DNA of 64,000 nucleotides, from contig JBAYIS010000015.1 of assembly GCA_041665525.1 (NCBI GenBank), positions 9,553 through 73,552 of the forward strand. Reading direction: 5' to 3'. This DNA is from UBA8401 sp041665525 (GTDB lineage Bacteria; Bacteroidota; Ignavibacteria; UBA10030; UBA8401). Positions within the stretch are counted from its first letter, which is position 1; every line of letters begins with the position of its first letter. This document shows positions 50,271-59,133 of the stretch, piece after piece. The notes under the pieces were generated by a model that did no database searches, was not told where the DNA came from, and saw only the letters and a list, made by a program, of their open reading frames with translations. The position numbers and the translations under genes were made by a program.

Positions 50271-51440
50271 ATGGGAATCGCCAAAAAAAACATCGCGATC
50301 ATCTTCGGCACCCGCCCGGACACGATCAAACTCGCTCCCGTTATCCAGGAGCTGCAGCGATACGAACAGTTTTTTACCGTATGCCAGATCACGACTGCGC
50401 AGCACCGTGAAATGCTCGATGATGTGCTTTCAGTGTTTTCCATAAAACCGCAGTATGATTTGAACGTGATGGGACATCGGCAATCACTCTCGACCCTTGC
50501 TCAGCATATACTGGAAAAACTGGATTATGTGCTGGCGATGGAAAAACCGGATCTTGTCGTAGTACAGGGGGATACGGCAACGACCTTTGTCTCCAGTCTC
50601 GCATCCTTCCACCGGAAGATCCCGATCGCACATGTTGAAGCAGGATTACGCACAATGGATAAACTGCAGCCGTTTCCGGAAGAAACCTACCGCCGGTTAA
50701 CATCACATATTGCAGATATTCATTTCACGCCGACGCCGTCCGCCACAAAAGCGCTGATCAGGGAAGGAATTCCGAAAACGTCGATCGTATGCACCGGTAA
50801 TACTGTGATCGATGCGTTGCAGCAGACCGTGAAGCCGGGGTATTCCTTCAGTTCCAGACATGTGAACGAAGTGATCGGCCAAAAAAAGAGAATTGTCGTT
50901 GTGACGACGCACCGCAGGGAGAATCTGGGGGAGCCGCTGCTGAGAATTTGCGAAGCATTGCGAGAGGCTGCCGCACTCCATCCCGAAACGAACTTTGTCT
51001 TTCCGGTGCATTTGAATCCCGCCGTGCGGGATACCGTTTTCAGCATTTTGAAGGGAGTGTCCAATATTGTGTTGATGGAGCCGTTGAACTATTCCGACTT
51101 CATCAATCTGATGGCGCTCTGCTATGCGGTGATAACCGATTCCGGAGGATTACAGGAAGAGGCGCCGGCGCTCGGTAAGCCGGTGCTGGTGATGCGCGAT
51201 GTGACGGAGCGGCCGGAAGCAGTCCGTTACGGTTCCGTAAAATTGATCGGAACAGAAAAGGAATCCATCCTGGCCAATATGCATAAGCTGCTGAGTAATG
51301 AAAGGATGTATCGTTCGATGGCTGGCGCGGTCAATCCGTACGGCGACGGGAAAGCATCCGAACGCATCGTTGCTTCTTTATTGAACCGGTTTGGATTTGC
51401 GAAAAAGAAACCAAAGGAATTTGTTCCGAAAGCGCCGTAA
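50271..51440 (+). CDS. wecB: UDP-N-acetylglucosamine 2-epimerase (non-hydrolysing)
   Basis: 389 residues. Interconverts UDP-GlcNAc and UDP-ManNAc for surface polysaccharide. Motifs: NIAIIFGTRPDTIKLAPVIQ (the family usually has GTRPEAIK), AQHREMLDDVLSVFSI, VQGDTATTFVSSLASFHRKI, AHVEAGLRTMDKLQPFPEET, VTTHRRENLGEPL and TDSGGLQEEAPALGKPVLVM. Catalytic Asp/Glu/His positions are kept. No other polysaccharide genes are adjacent. Confidence 0.95.
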   Translation: MGIAKKNIAIIFGTRPDTIKLAPVIQELQRYEQFFTVCQITTAQHREMLDDVLSVFSIKPQYDLNVMGHRQSLSTLAQHILEKLDYVLAMEKPDLVVVQGDTATTFVSSLASFHRKIPIAHVEAGLRTMDKLQPFPEETYRRLTSHIADIHFTPTPSATKALIREGIPKTSIVCTGNTVIDALQQTVKPGYSFSSRHVNEVIGQKKRIVVVTTHRRENLGEPLLRICEALREAAALHPETNFVFPVHLNPAVRDTVFSILKGVSNIVLMEPLNYSDFINLMALCYAVITDSGGLQEEAPALGKPVLVMRDVTERPEAVRYGSVKLIGTEKESILANMHKLLSNERMYRSMAGAVNPYGDGKASERIVASLLNRFGFAKKKPKEFVPKAP

Positions 51441-51497
51441 AGCCTGTTTCGTTCGCGAACAGAAAAAGCGGACAGGGGAATGTTAATTTGAGCGATG

Positions 51498-53603
51498 CTA
51501 TTGCGAGGATATTGATTTCAGATATCGATAGATCTCTACTTGTGACTCAAATGGTTTTTGGTCTTCTCCCTTTTTATACGCATTCTTCAACTGTTTCTCG
51601 ATCACCCTCGCTTTTACCGAATCCTTTAAATGCATAGAGAGAATTTCCCGAATTGTTCGTTTGATCGATTCATCATAGATCGGGAATGCCACTTCCACTC
51701 GCCGGTTGAGATTCCGCATCATCCAGTCCGCCGATGAAAGATACATAATCTCATTCCCGGCGTTATGGAAAAGATACACGCGCGAATGTTCCAGAAATCT
51801 GCCGACGATACTGATGGCGGAGATATTTCGGCTGAACGATTTCTCGCCGGGCACCAGGCAGCAAATACCCCGTACGATGATTGAGACTTTCACTCCCGCA
51901 TCGCTTGCATCATACAGTTTTTGAATCATCTGGCGGTCTTCCAGCGAGTTCATTTTTAAAATGATCGAAGCTGGCTTTCCGACCCTGGCGTTGTCAACCT
52001 CCTGATCGATACATTCCATCATGGTGGACCGGAGCTTAAACGGCGCTGCGAGCAGATGCCGGGCTTTGACGGTATTCGTTTTTTTGTTGAGATACTGGAA
52101 GATCTCGAACATCTCATTGGTCAACCGGAGATCGGAAGTAAAAAGCCCGAAATCACTGTAGATGGTTGCAGTCTTCTCATTAAAGTTCCCCGTCCCCAAA
52201 TATCCGTATCGCCGTTTCACTGTTCCCTCTGTTCGGCTGATGAGCAACAGCTTGGCGTGAACCTTCAGTTTTGGAATGGTAAAAAGAACTTTCACCTTCG
52301 CTTTCCGGAGTTCTTCTGCCCAATAGATGTTCGATTCCTCATCGAATCGCGCAGTCAATTCAACGAATGCGGTTACCTGTTTCCCTTTATTCGCGGCATC
52401 GATCAATAACGAAATAATCCTGGATTGGGAAGCAATACGATAGAGCGTAATCCGGATCTGGTTCACAGCAGGATCGTTCGCCGCCTGTTCCAGCAGCCGG
52501 ATGACCGGAGCATAAGAATGGTACGGATAGTGCAGCATCCAGTCCTTTTCGGACATTGCAGCGAACATGGTTGGATACTTTTCTAGTTCCGGAATTGTCA
52601 ACTGCGGCAGCGGTTCAAACATCGGCAGGCGCTGTTCCGGATTTGGGAAAGTGAAAAAATCGCTGAAGTTGTGGTATCGTCCTCCGGGGATCATCTCTTT
52701 TTCCGAAAGTTTCAACGCTTGTTTCATAACATTCTGGAACTCTTCCGGCATTGCCGCATCGTACAGAAATCGGGACGGTGCACCGGTCTTTCGAGTTTTT
52801 ACCGCTTTACGGAGGACCTCGACGAAATCCCCATTAATTTCATCTTCAAAATATAACTCCGCATCCCGGGTCAGTTTGATGCCGTACGACGCGATGATCT
52901 CGTACGCCGGGAAGATAAAAGAAAGGTTCTTGCGGATGACGTCATCCAAAAAGACGATGAAGTATTTTTTTTCAAGCTTCGGTAATTCGATGAACCGGGA
53001 GCATTGAGAGGTCGGAAGCTCAACAATAGCAAATTCGATCTTCGCCGGGACCGCATCGCGTTGTTTCAACTGGACGACGAGATATAATTGACGGTTTTGC
53101 AGGAACATGTCGTTCCGGTTCTTCTGCAGAAACGTGATCTTGATATGCGGGAGGATGTTCTCTTTGAAATATTTCTCCAGATATTTTTGCTGCGATGTCC
53201 GAAGTTCTTTTTCGGAGATCAGGAAAACACCATGGGACCGCATCTCTTTCATCAGCTGATTTCGAAAGATGCTGCCGTACTCTTCCTGTTGTTTCTTCAC
53301 TGTACGGTGGATCTGATCGAGCAATTCGTCCGGATCGATATCGTACTTTTTCTTCGCCTTCTTCCGGAATCGCGCCAACGAGCGGATGGAGGCGACGCGA
53401 ACGCGAAAGAATTCGTCCGAATTGGAAGAATAGATCGCCAGGAACTTCAACCGTTCATACAGTGGATTGCGCGGATCCTTCACCTCCTGAAGGACACGGT
53501 AGTTGAACGCCAACCAGCTGATCTCGCGGTTGTTGAATTTCTTGGCGTCCGTCGCGACTGTTTCGGAAAAGAATTTAAAAATATCAAATGAGGAAAGATC
53601 CAT
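51498..53603 (-). CDS. ppk1: Polyphosphate kinase 1
   Basis: 701 residues, full length. Makes polyphosphate from ATP. N-terminal EISWLAFNYRVLQEVKDPRN and IYSSNSDEFFRVRVASIRSL, ATP-binding region YPYHSYAPVIRLLEQAANDP, PLD-like part with VEL.ARFDEESNIYWAEELR, phospho-acceptor His in IPKLKVHAKLLLI, and YLGTGNFNEKTATIYSDFGL. A second PLD-like His region ends with EIMYLSSADWMMRNLNRRVE. Divergent from wecB only in orientation; ends 57 bp from the wecB stop. Confidence 0.97.
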   Translation of the reverse strand: MDLSSFDIFKFFSETVATDAKKFNNREISWLAFNYRVLQEVKDPRNPLYERLKFLAIYSSNSDEFFRVRVASIRSLARFRKKAKKKYDIDPDELLDQIHRTVKKQQEEYGSIFRNQLMKEMRSHGVFLISEKELRTSQQKYLEKYFKENILPHIKITFLQKNRNDMFLQNRQLYLVVQLKQRDAVPAKIEFAIVELPTSQCSRFIELPKLEKKYFIVFLDDVIRKNLSFIFPAYEIIASYGIKLTRDAELYFEDEINGDFVEVLRKAVKTRKTGAPSRFLYDAAMPEEFQNVMKQALKLSEKEMIPGGRYHNFSDFFTFPNPEQRLPMFEPLPQLTIPELEKYPTMFAAMSEKDWMLHYPYHSYAPVIRLLEQAANDPAVNQIRITLYRIASQSRIISLLIDAANKGKQVTAFVELTARFDEESNIYWAEELRKAKVKVLFTIPKLKVHAKLLLISRTEGTVKRRYGYLGTGNFNEKTATIYSDFGLFTSDLRLTNEMFEIFQYLNKKTNTVKARHLLAAPFKLRSTMMECIDQEVDNARVGKPASIILKMNSLEDRQMIQKLYDASDAGVKVSIIVRGICCLVPGEKSFSRNISAISIVGRFLEHSRVYLFHNAGNEIMYLSSADWMMRNLNRRVEVAFPIYDESIKRTIREILSMHLKDSVKARVIEKQLKNAYKKGEDQKPFESQVEIYRYLKSISSQ

Positions 53604-53672
53604 GCGGTAAGATAGGAAATATAATGCCGAACAGCAGTCCGGCAGAAAAAGATTACAATTTCATAAAACAGT

Positions 53673-54332
53673 TCATTTCTTCTTCTTATTTGCGGGTGCA
53701 ACAGCGCGGGCTTTTTTCGATTCCAGGGATTTCAACCGCTTTTGCATTACCTTCAGGTTTTGATCGCGGCTGGAAGTATATTTCTTAATCGCATAGGTCG
53801 TATGATAGTGATGTCCCTCATGGAACGAAATGCTTTGCTTGATCCATTCATTTTCGGGAAGCAGTTTACCGGACATGCTTTCGATCTCCGTCCGCAGCAT
53901 TTCTCCCCGTGCAATGCTTTCCTTCTTTCCCAGGTGCAGCAGGTCCGCATCGCTCATGATCTTTTCCAGGTCGGTTTTCGGCTGCTGCGGCACTTTGGTC
54001 GCCCGGATGCAACCGGCAATCATCTTGATCTTTGTTTCGGGATAACCGTGTGCTCTCAAGAACTCTGTGGCGATGACGATGCTCCGCTCTTCGTGCTCAA
54101 CCGGAGAAAAGAGATATCCCGTATCATGGAACCATGCTGCCAGCAAAACGATTTCCTTGTTTGCCTGATTGATGCGCATTGCGGTTGAGATCTCTTTTAC
54201 ATGCTCCACAACTTCCAGCGTATGGTCAAAGTTATGATAGAGTGCGGCGATCGTGCTTTTACGGTCGAACAGATGGTTAACGTATTTACTGGCGGAGAGT
54301 ACGATATTCCCGGTAATGCTCATGTGATACAT
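53673..54332 (-). CDS. HD domain phosphohydrolase
   Basis: About 219 residues. HD superfamily motif: ALYHNFDHTLEVVEHV (first His), LLAAWFHDTGYLFSP (HD pair) and EKIMSDADLLHLGKKES (distal Asp), a metal site for hydrolysing phosphomonoesters or diesters. Other segments resemble predicted metal-dependent HD proteins of COG4339. A Lys-rich tail KKARAVAPANKKKK ends it. Start at 54332 or at the next ATG (54323). It lies 69 bp upstream of ppk1 on the same strand (transcribed first), so the two may share a transcript, linking it tentatively to phosphate or nucleotide stress. Confidence 0.85.
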   Translation of the reverse strand: MYHMSITGNIVLSASKYVNHLFDRKSTIAALYHNFDHTLEVVEHVKEISTAMRINQANKEIVLLAAWFHDTGYLFSPVEHEERSIVIATEFLRAHGYPETKIKMIAGCIRATKVPQQPKTDLEKIMSDADLLHLGKKESIARGEMLRTEIESMSGKLLPENEWIKQSISFHEGHHYHTTYAIKKYTSSRDQNLKVMQKRLKSLESKKARAVAPANKKKK

Positions 54333-54504
54333 CCAATATGCTGGCAGAAGAGTACGCTTCGTGAAAGTACAATAAGACTGCCACAGAGTCAACTGCAAGT
54401 CCGGTTGGTTTACAATGCGGTGTGACAACAGTCTCAACCCGAAATCATACCGAAGGTTCTGTTATTTCACTCGAAAATTCGCTGAGTTAAGCATATATTG
54501 CAGA

Positions 54505-55332
54505 ATGCAGAACACATTGCACTCATTGGCGGCAACACACTATGAGAACTTTCCGGTCGGTTCGCGGCTGATTCCCGCTCGATACCGGGAAGCGATTCAT
54601 CTGATTTATGCGTTTGCCAGGACGGCGGACGATCTGGCCGATGAGGGAGGAATGGACACAGCCGAACGGCTCACCCGGCTTGCTGACTGGCGGCAAAAGC
54701 TCCACGATGCGGTAGAAGGAAAACCTGCCGACTCTTTTTTTACCGCTCTCGCCGCAGCAATTCATCGCCACGGACTTTCGCTGCAGTTGTTCGACGATCT
54801 GTTGACAGCCTTTCGAATGGATGCGGCTGATCCTGTCTTTTCGACATTTGAGGAAGTACTTCAGTATTGCGCATATTCTGCAAATCCAATCGGAAGGCTG
54901 TTATTGCAGATTTTTAAATGTTCCAATGAAAATACCGTCCGTTTTTCCGATTCCATTTGCACAGCATTGCAATTAACGAACTTCTGGCAGGATATTTCTG
55001 TTGATACAGGCAGAAATCGTTTCTATATTCCGCAGGAAGATCTGAATACATTCGGTGTCCATCATGATATTCTTCGTTCCCGGGAGAGTTCGGAAGAATT
55101 CCGGTTGATGTTACGGATGCAATGGGAGCGGACCCGGCAGCTATTTCTGGACGGGAAACCGATATTTACTCTTGTTGCAAAGGAATTTCGGTTGGAATTG
55201 AAATTGATCTGGCACGGCGGCATGAGAATTCTTGAAAAGATCGAAGCATTGAATTTTGATACACGGACCGTTCGTCCCTCCCTGAAGCCGGTTGATTCAC
55301 TCATTATCCTATTTCGAGCCATACGAGCTTAA
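54505..55332 (+). CDS. hpnC: Squalene synthase component HpnC
   Basis: 275 residues. Trans-isoprenyl diphosphate synthase fold with the two aspartate motifs FARTADDLADEG and LTNFWQDISVDTGRNRFYIP. In the HpnCDE pathway, HpnC converts presqualene diphosphate to hydroxysqualene. The ATG at 54505 begins at HSLAATHYENFPVGSRLIPA, as in the family. Assigned as HpnC by order and by its distinct second motif compared with the next gene. Followed 3 bp later by hpnD. Confidence 0.92.
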   Translation: MQNTLHSLAATHYENFPVGSRLIPARYREAIHLIYAFARTADDLADEGGMDTAERLTRLADWRQKLHDAVEGKPADSFFTALAAAIHRHGLSLQLFDDLLTAFRMDAADPVFSTFEEVLQYCAYSANPIGRLLLQIFKCSNENTVRFSDSICTALQLTNFWQDISVDTGRNRFYIPQEDLNTFGVHHDILRSRESSEEFRLMLRMQWERTRQLFLDGKPIFTLVAKEFRLELKLIWHGGMRILEKIEALNFDTRTVRPSLKPVDSLIILFRAIRA

Positions 55333-55335
55333 ACA

Positions 55336-56175
55336 ATGGAACCACTTCTCGCATCGGAATTCGTCGATAAGAATAAGAGAAGCAATTTCTATTATTCGTT
55401 TCTGATTCTCCCAAAACCGAAACGGGAAGCGATCAACATCGTCTATGCCTGGTGCCGCGTGGCGGACGATATCGTTGATGAAGAAGAGAGCATTTCCACC
55501 AAACGCCTTCGGCTGTTGCAGTGGGCAAAAGAGTTCGAGCTGGCCCTTGCCGGTACATCCCGCTTTCCGTTGGCCAATAAGCTCTCACTTATCATCAAAA
55601 GATTTAACATCCCGCTGCATCATTTCAACGAGCTGATCCTCGGAATGGAAATGGATCTGGTGAAGACCCGGTATGAGACTTTCGAGGATCTGAAAGTGTA
55701 CTGCTACCGTGTTGCGTCCACCGTCGGATTAATCTGCACGGAGATTTTTGGTTATAAGCACGAAGAGGCGAAGGTATATGCGGAGAATCTTGGCATTGCA
55801 CTGCAGCTGACAAACATCCTGCGGGATGTTTCTTCTGACGCAAAAAAAGGAAGGATTTATCTTCCTCAGCGAGACCTGGACCGTTTCGGTTATAGCGAAG
55901 AGGAATTGTTCGCGGGGAAATATAACGTCAAATTCCAACGGATGATGGCATTCCAGGCGGACCGCGCACGCAGCTACTTTGCCGAGGCGATAAAACATCT
56001 TTCCGCGGAAGACCGCCCGCTCTTTCTTGCTGCGTTAATCATGCAGGAGATCTACTTCCGGCTTTTGCAAGATATCGAAAAAGCGGAATACAACATCTTC
56101 TCCCGACGCATTAAAATCTCTCCTGCGAAAAAGATCCTCATTACCGTGCAGACGTGGTGGAAGAACAAATCGTAA
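55336..56175 (+). CDS. hpnD: Presqualene diphosphate synthase HpnD
   Basis: 279 residues. Condenses two farnesyl diphosphates to presqualene diphosphate. Motifs: SFLILPKPKREAINIVYAWC, RVADDIVDEEES (first Asp-rich), YCYRVASTVGLICTEIFGYK and LTNILRDVSSDAKKGRIYLP (second Asp-rich), QRDLDRFGYSEEEL. It is the closer of the two to phytoene synthases, but the following HpnE gene supports the squalene route. Confidence 0.94.
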   Translation: MEPLLASEFVDKNKRSNFYYSFLILPKPKREAINIVYAWCRVADDIVDEEESISTKRLRLLQWAKEFELALAGTSRFPLANKLSLIIKRFNIPLHHFNELILGMEMDLVKTRYETFEDLKVYCYRVASTVGLICTEIFGYKHEEAKVYAENLGIALQLTNILRDVSSDAKKGRIYLPQRDLDRFGYSEEELFAGKYNVKFQRMMAFQADRARSYFAEAIKHLSAEDRPLFLAALIMQEIYFRLLQDIEKAEYNIFSRRIKISPAKKILITVQTWWKNKS

Positions 56176-56177
56176 CA

Positions 56178-57536
56178 ATGCCTACTCACACTCCTGATGC
56201 ACTCATTATCGGCGGCGGGCTTGCCGGACTGGCAACGGCCGTAGAATTGTCCCGTGAAGGATATTCTACTTTGCTGATCGAACAAAAACCGCGGCTCGGC
56301 GGAAGGACATATTCTTTTTCCCATCCTGAAACAGGCGACGAAGTTGACAACGGACAGCATGTAATGATGGGTTGTTATCATGCCACGCTCCGATTGTTGC
56401 GGACCATCAACAAGGAACACCTCGTTGAGATCCAGGAGAATCTTTCGATAGTATTCCGTTTTCCTCATCGCACTCCCTCGCTTTTCCGGACGATCTCTTT
56501 ACCGGCGCCGCTGAATGTGCTTGCGGGATTGCTGCGTTTGGACAATCTTTCATTTCGGAACAGGCTTGCCTTGCTTCGAGTCGGATTGGAATTGATCGTG
56601 CGGGATCCGGACATTGACATTCATTTACAGCGCATTTCCGTTGCAACATGGCTTGATGAATTGGGACAGCCGGAAGAAAACAAAAAATATCTGTGGGATA
56701 TCATTGCCATCGGTGCGTTGAATGATTCCACGGAAAAAATCTCCGCAGCATTGTTTGTGAAAGTGTTGAAGTCAGCATTTTTCGGCAGACGGCGTAATTC
56801 ATCGATGGTGATTCCGAAAGCAGGACTCAGCGAAGTACTGGTGAATGGTGCGGATGACTTTATCCGTGATCGAAAAGGTACAATACTGTTGAACACATCG
56901 GTGGATCAATGTGAATGGAGTGAAACCGGCATAACTTCGGTACTGCTCAGCAATGGAGAGTCCGTTCAACCCCGTGTCGTGATATCGGCAGTTCCCTATT
57001 TTGATCTATCTCGGGTCTTCGGCGATTCGGATGTGATTGGCGTAGAGGGATTGGACAGGTTTGTTTCATCGCCGATTGTCACGATCCATCTATGGTTCGA
57101 TGCACATTTTGTTGCTGAACAGTTTGCGGCACTTACGGATTCACCAATCCACTGGGTCTTCAACAAATCGAAGATTTACGGCAGGGAAAACCAGGGATTG
57201 CAGTATCTTGCCCTAGTGGTGAGCGGTGCGCATGATTTGATCGAAAAAGAAAAGGATGTAATCGTGGCAATGGCGCATTCCGAATTAAAACGATTCTATC
57301 CTGCCGCCTCGTTGGCAACCATTATCCATTCGTTGGTCATAAAGGAGAAACGGGCGACGTTTTCACCGAAGGTTGGCATCGAACAATTTCGTCCGTCACA
57401 CCGGACAAAGTTTCCCGGACTTTTTCTGGCGGGAGATTGGACCGACACGAGACTTCCGGCAACGATTGAAGGAGCTGTGCAAAGCGGTTATGCATGTGCG
57501 GCAGCTGCAGCTGAATTGATGAAAGAGAAACGATAA
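56178..57536 (+). CDS. hpnE: Hydroxysqualene dehydroxylase HpnE
   Basis: 452 residues. FAD-binding amine-oxidase/phytoene-desaturase fold: LIIGGGLAGLATAVELSREG, YSTLLIEQKPRLGGRTYSFS, EVDNGQHVMMGCYHATLRLL, and C-terminal FPGLFLAGDWTDTRLPATIE, GAVQSGYACAAAAAELM. Reduces hydroxysqualene to squalene. The ATG at 56178 lies 2 bp after the hpnD stop; a GTG at 56154 would overlap hpnD. Third gene of hpnCDE. Confidence 0.94.
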   Translation: MPTHTPDALIIGGGLAGLATAVELSREGYSTLLIEQKPRLGGRTYSFSHPETGDEVDNGQHVMMGCYHATLRLLRTINKEHLVEIQENLSIVFRFPHRTPSLFRTISLPAPLNVLAGLLRLDNLSFRNRLALLRVGLELIVRDPDIDIHLQRISVATWLDELGQPEENKKYLWDIIAIGALNDSTEKISAALFVKVLKSAFFGRRRNSSMVIPKAGLSEVLVNGADDFIRDRKGTILLNTSVDQCEWSETGITSVLLSNGESVQPRVVISAVPYFDLSRVFGDSDVIGVEGLDRFVSSPIVTIHLWFDAHFVAEQFAALTDSPIHWVFNKSKIYGRENQGLQYLALVVSGAHDLIEKEKDVIVAMAHSELKRFYPAASLATIIHSLVIKEKRATFSPKVGIEQFRPSHRTKFPGLFLAGDWTDTRLPATIEGAVQSGYACAAAAAELMKEKR

Positions 57537-57562
57537 TGTTCAGAACAATAGGAGAACCGTTC

Positions 57563-59023
57563 ATGAAATCACATTTATTCCAAACCGTATGTATCGTTAC
57601 CACGATACTCTTTCCTACGATTCTTTTAGACGCTCAGGAATCGGCAAAACCGATCTACAAAATAGAAGTGAAACGGGAAGGGGCGTCGTTCGGCTCATTC
57701 AATGTGGAATTGTTCCCGTTGATTGCACCTAAGGCGGTCGCATATTTTGACAGTTTGGTTGCAATCAAATTTTACGATTCGACCGCTTTCCACCGCGTCG
57801 TGCCCGGATTCGTCATTCAAGGCGGGGATCCAAACTCAAAACACCTTCCGCGTGATACGTGGGGGAACGGTGATCCCAACCAGACTAATGTGCCGGCAGA
57901 ATTCAGCAATGTGGCATATCTTCGCGGTATTCTCGGCGCTGCTCGCGATACCGATCCGAATAGCGCTAATTCGCAGTTCTTCATCTGCGTTGCCAATGCG
58001 ACTTCGTTGAATGGCAACTATACTGCGTACGGCAAAGTGATTTCTGGAATGGACATAGTGGACAACATCGTTGCGTCGCCGCGGGATGCCAATGACAATC
58101 CATTGATCAAGATCGAAATGTTCGTGACAAAGATCGGCACGAATGATTCGGTACCACAAATGCCGATAGTGTTGTTTCCTGCGGACGGCGCCAATCGCAT
58201 TTCAACCGATTCAGCATTGGCCTGGACGGAGGTAAGCGATGCCATGCTGTATCATTTGCAGATCGCAACGGATTCGATGTTTGCGGAGATAGTGTACGAT
58301 AAAGAGATTGGTACTTCGTTCCATACATTGACGGCGATAAAGCTTGGCCTGGTGAAATACTACTGGCGTGTTTCGGCAAATAACGGCGGACATCGGAGTC
58401 CATACACTTCGGTGCGGTCGTTTACCACCGGCCTGGCAATCCCCAAACTCAGTTCCCCGTCGAACTTCTCTTCCTCGCAGCCGACCAATGTCCCGTTGCG
58501 CTGGAACTCCGTACCGCAGGCTGCTTCGTATCGAGTGCAGGTTGCCACTACGCTTCAGTTCACGCAGGAATCGATAGTGTTCGAACAATCGGGGATCACC
58601 GATACAGCAAAACAAATGTCAGGCCTCCAGGCTTCCAAGAAACACTACTGGCACGTTGCGGCGGAGACGCCTGCGTATACCGGTATAACATATTCGGGAA
58701 CCTGGAATTTCACGACTGGAACAACTGCTGATGTTGAAGGAGGTATCGACGCTGTTCCCTTGCGATATGCGCTCAATCAAAACTATCCAAATCCGTTCAA
58801 TCCTTCAACGGTGATCTCATTCGTCATCGCGTCCGACGAATTCGTTTCGCTGAAGATCTATGATGCGATGGGCAGGAAAGTTGAAACAGTGGTAGAGGAA
58901 GTGAAAAGTGCAGGAGAACATTCCGAACAATTCAATGCAGACAGACTTTCATCGGGGATCTATTTTTATACCCTCTCTGCGGGACAGTTTCAGGAAACAC
59001 GAAGAATGGTCATTATGAAATGA
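57563..59023 (+). CDS. Secreted cyclophilin-type peptidyl-prolyl isomerase with fibronectin-like repeats and T9SS tail
   Basis: 486 residues. Signal peptide HLFQTVCIVTTILFPTILL, then cyclophilin (~20-195): NVELFPLIAPKAVAYFDSLV, FYDSTAFHRVVPGFVIQGGD, RGILGAARDTDPNSANSQFF, YGKVISGMDIVDNI. Two fibronectin-III-like repeats follow (Trp-Arg/His-Val motifs YYWRVSANNGG and HYWHVAAETPA), then a T9SS type-A domain opening NQNYPNPFNPSTVISFVIAS. So the isomerase is exported to the cell surface or medium. The ATG at 57563 has AGGAGAACCGTTC upstream. It follows hpnE by 26 bp and ends at a terminator. Confidence 0.93.
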   Translation: MKSHLFQTVCIVTTILFPTILLDAQESAKPIYKIEVKREGASFGSFNVELFPLIAPKAVAYFDSLVAIKFYDSTAFHRVVPGFVIQGGDPNSKHLPRDTWGNGDPNQTNVPAEFSNVAYLRGILGAARDTDPNSANSQFFICVANATSLNGNYTAYGKVISGMDIVDNIVASPRDANDNPLIKIEMFVTKIGTNDSVPQMPIVLFPADGANRISTDSALAWTEVSDAMLYHLQIATDSMFAEIVYDKEIGTSFHTLTAIKLGLVKYYWRVSANNGGHRSPYTSVRSFTTGLAIPKLSSPSNFSSSQPTNVPLRWNSVPQAASYRVQVATTLQFTQESIVFEQSGITDTAKQMSGLQASKKHYWHVAAETPAYTGITYSGTWNFTTGTTADVEGGIDAVPLRYALNQNYPNPFNPSTVISFVIASDEFVSLKIYDAMGRKVETVVEEVKSAGEHSEQFNADRLSSGIYFYTLSAGQFQETRRMVIMK

Positions 59024-59054
59024 ACCATCGCCAAAATTAACGAGACGAAAAATA

Positions 59055-59081
59055 AAAACCCGGATTCTATTTCCGGGTTTT
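59055..59081 (+). terminator. Intrinsic terminator
   Basis: AAAACCCGG, 9-nt loop, CCGGGTTTT followed by GTTTTA, convergent region with the histidine kinase gene. Confidence 0.88.
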
Positions 59082-59133
59082 GTTTTACATTTTATTGGTG
59101 TACGACGAATTCGAAGGATTGGATTACTTCACT

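Noticed and set aside
55336..57536. Carotenoid genes crtB/crtI
   Set aside because: Two synthase paralogues followed by an HpnE-like oxidoreductase match hpnCDE better than a single crtB with crtI, although a biochemical test would be decisive.
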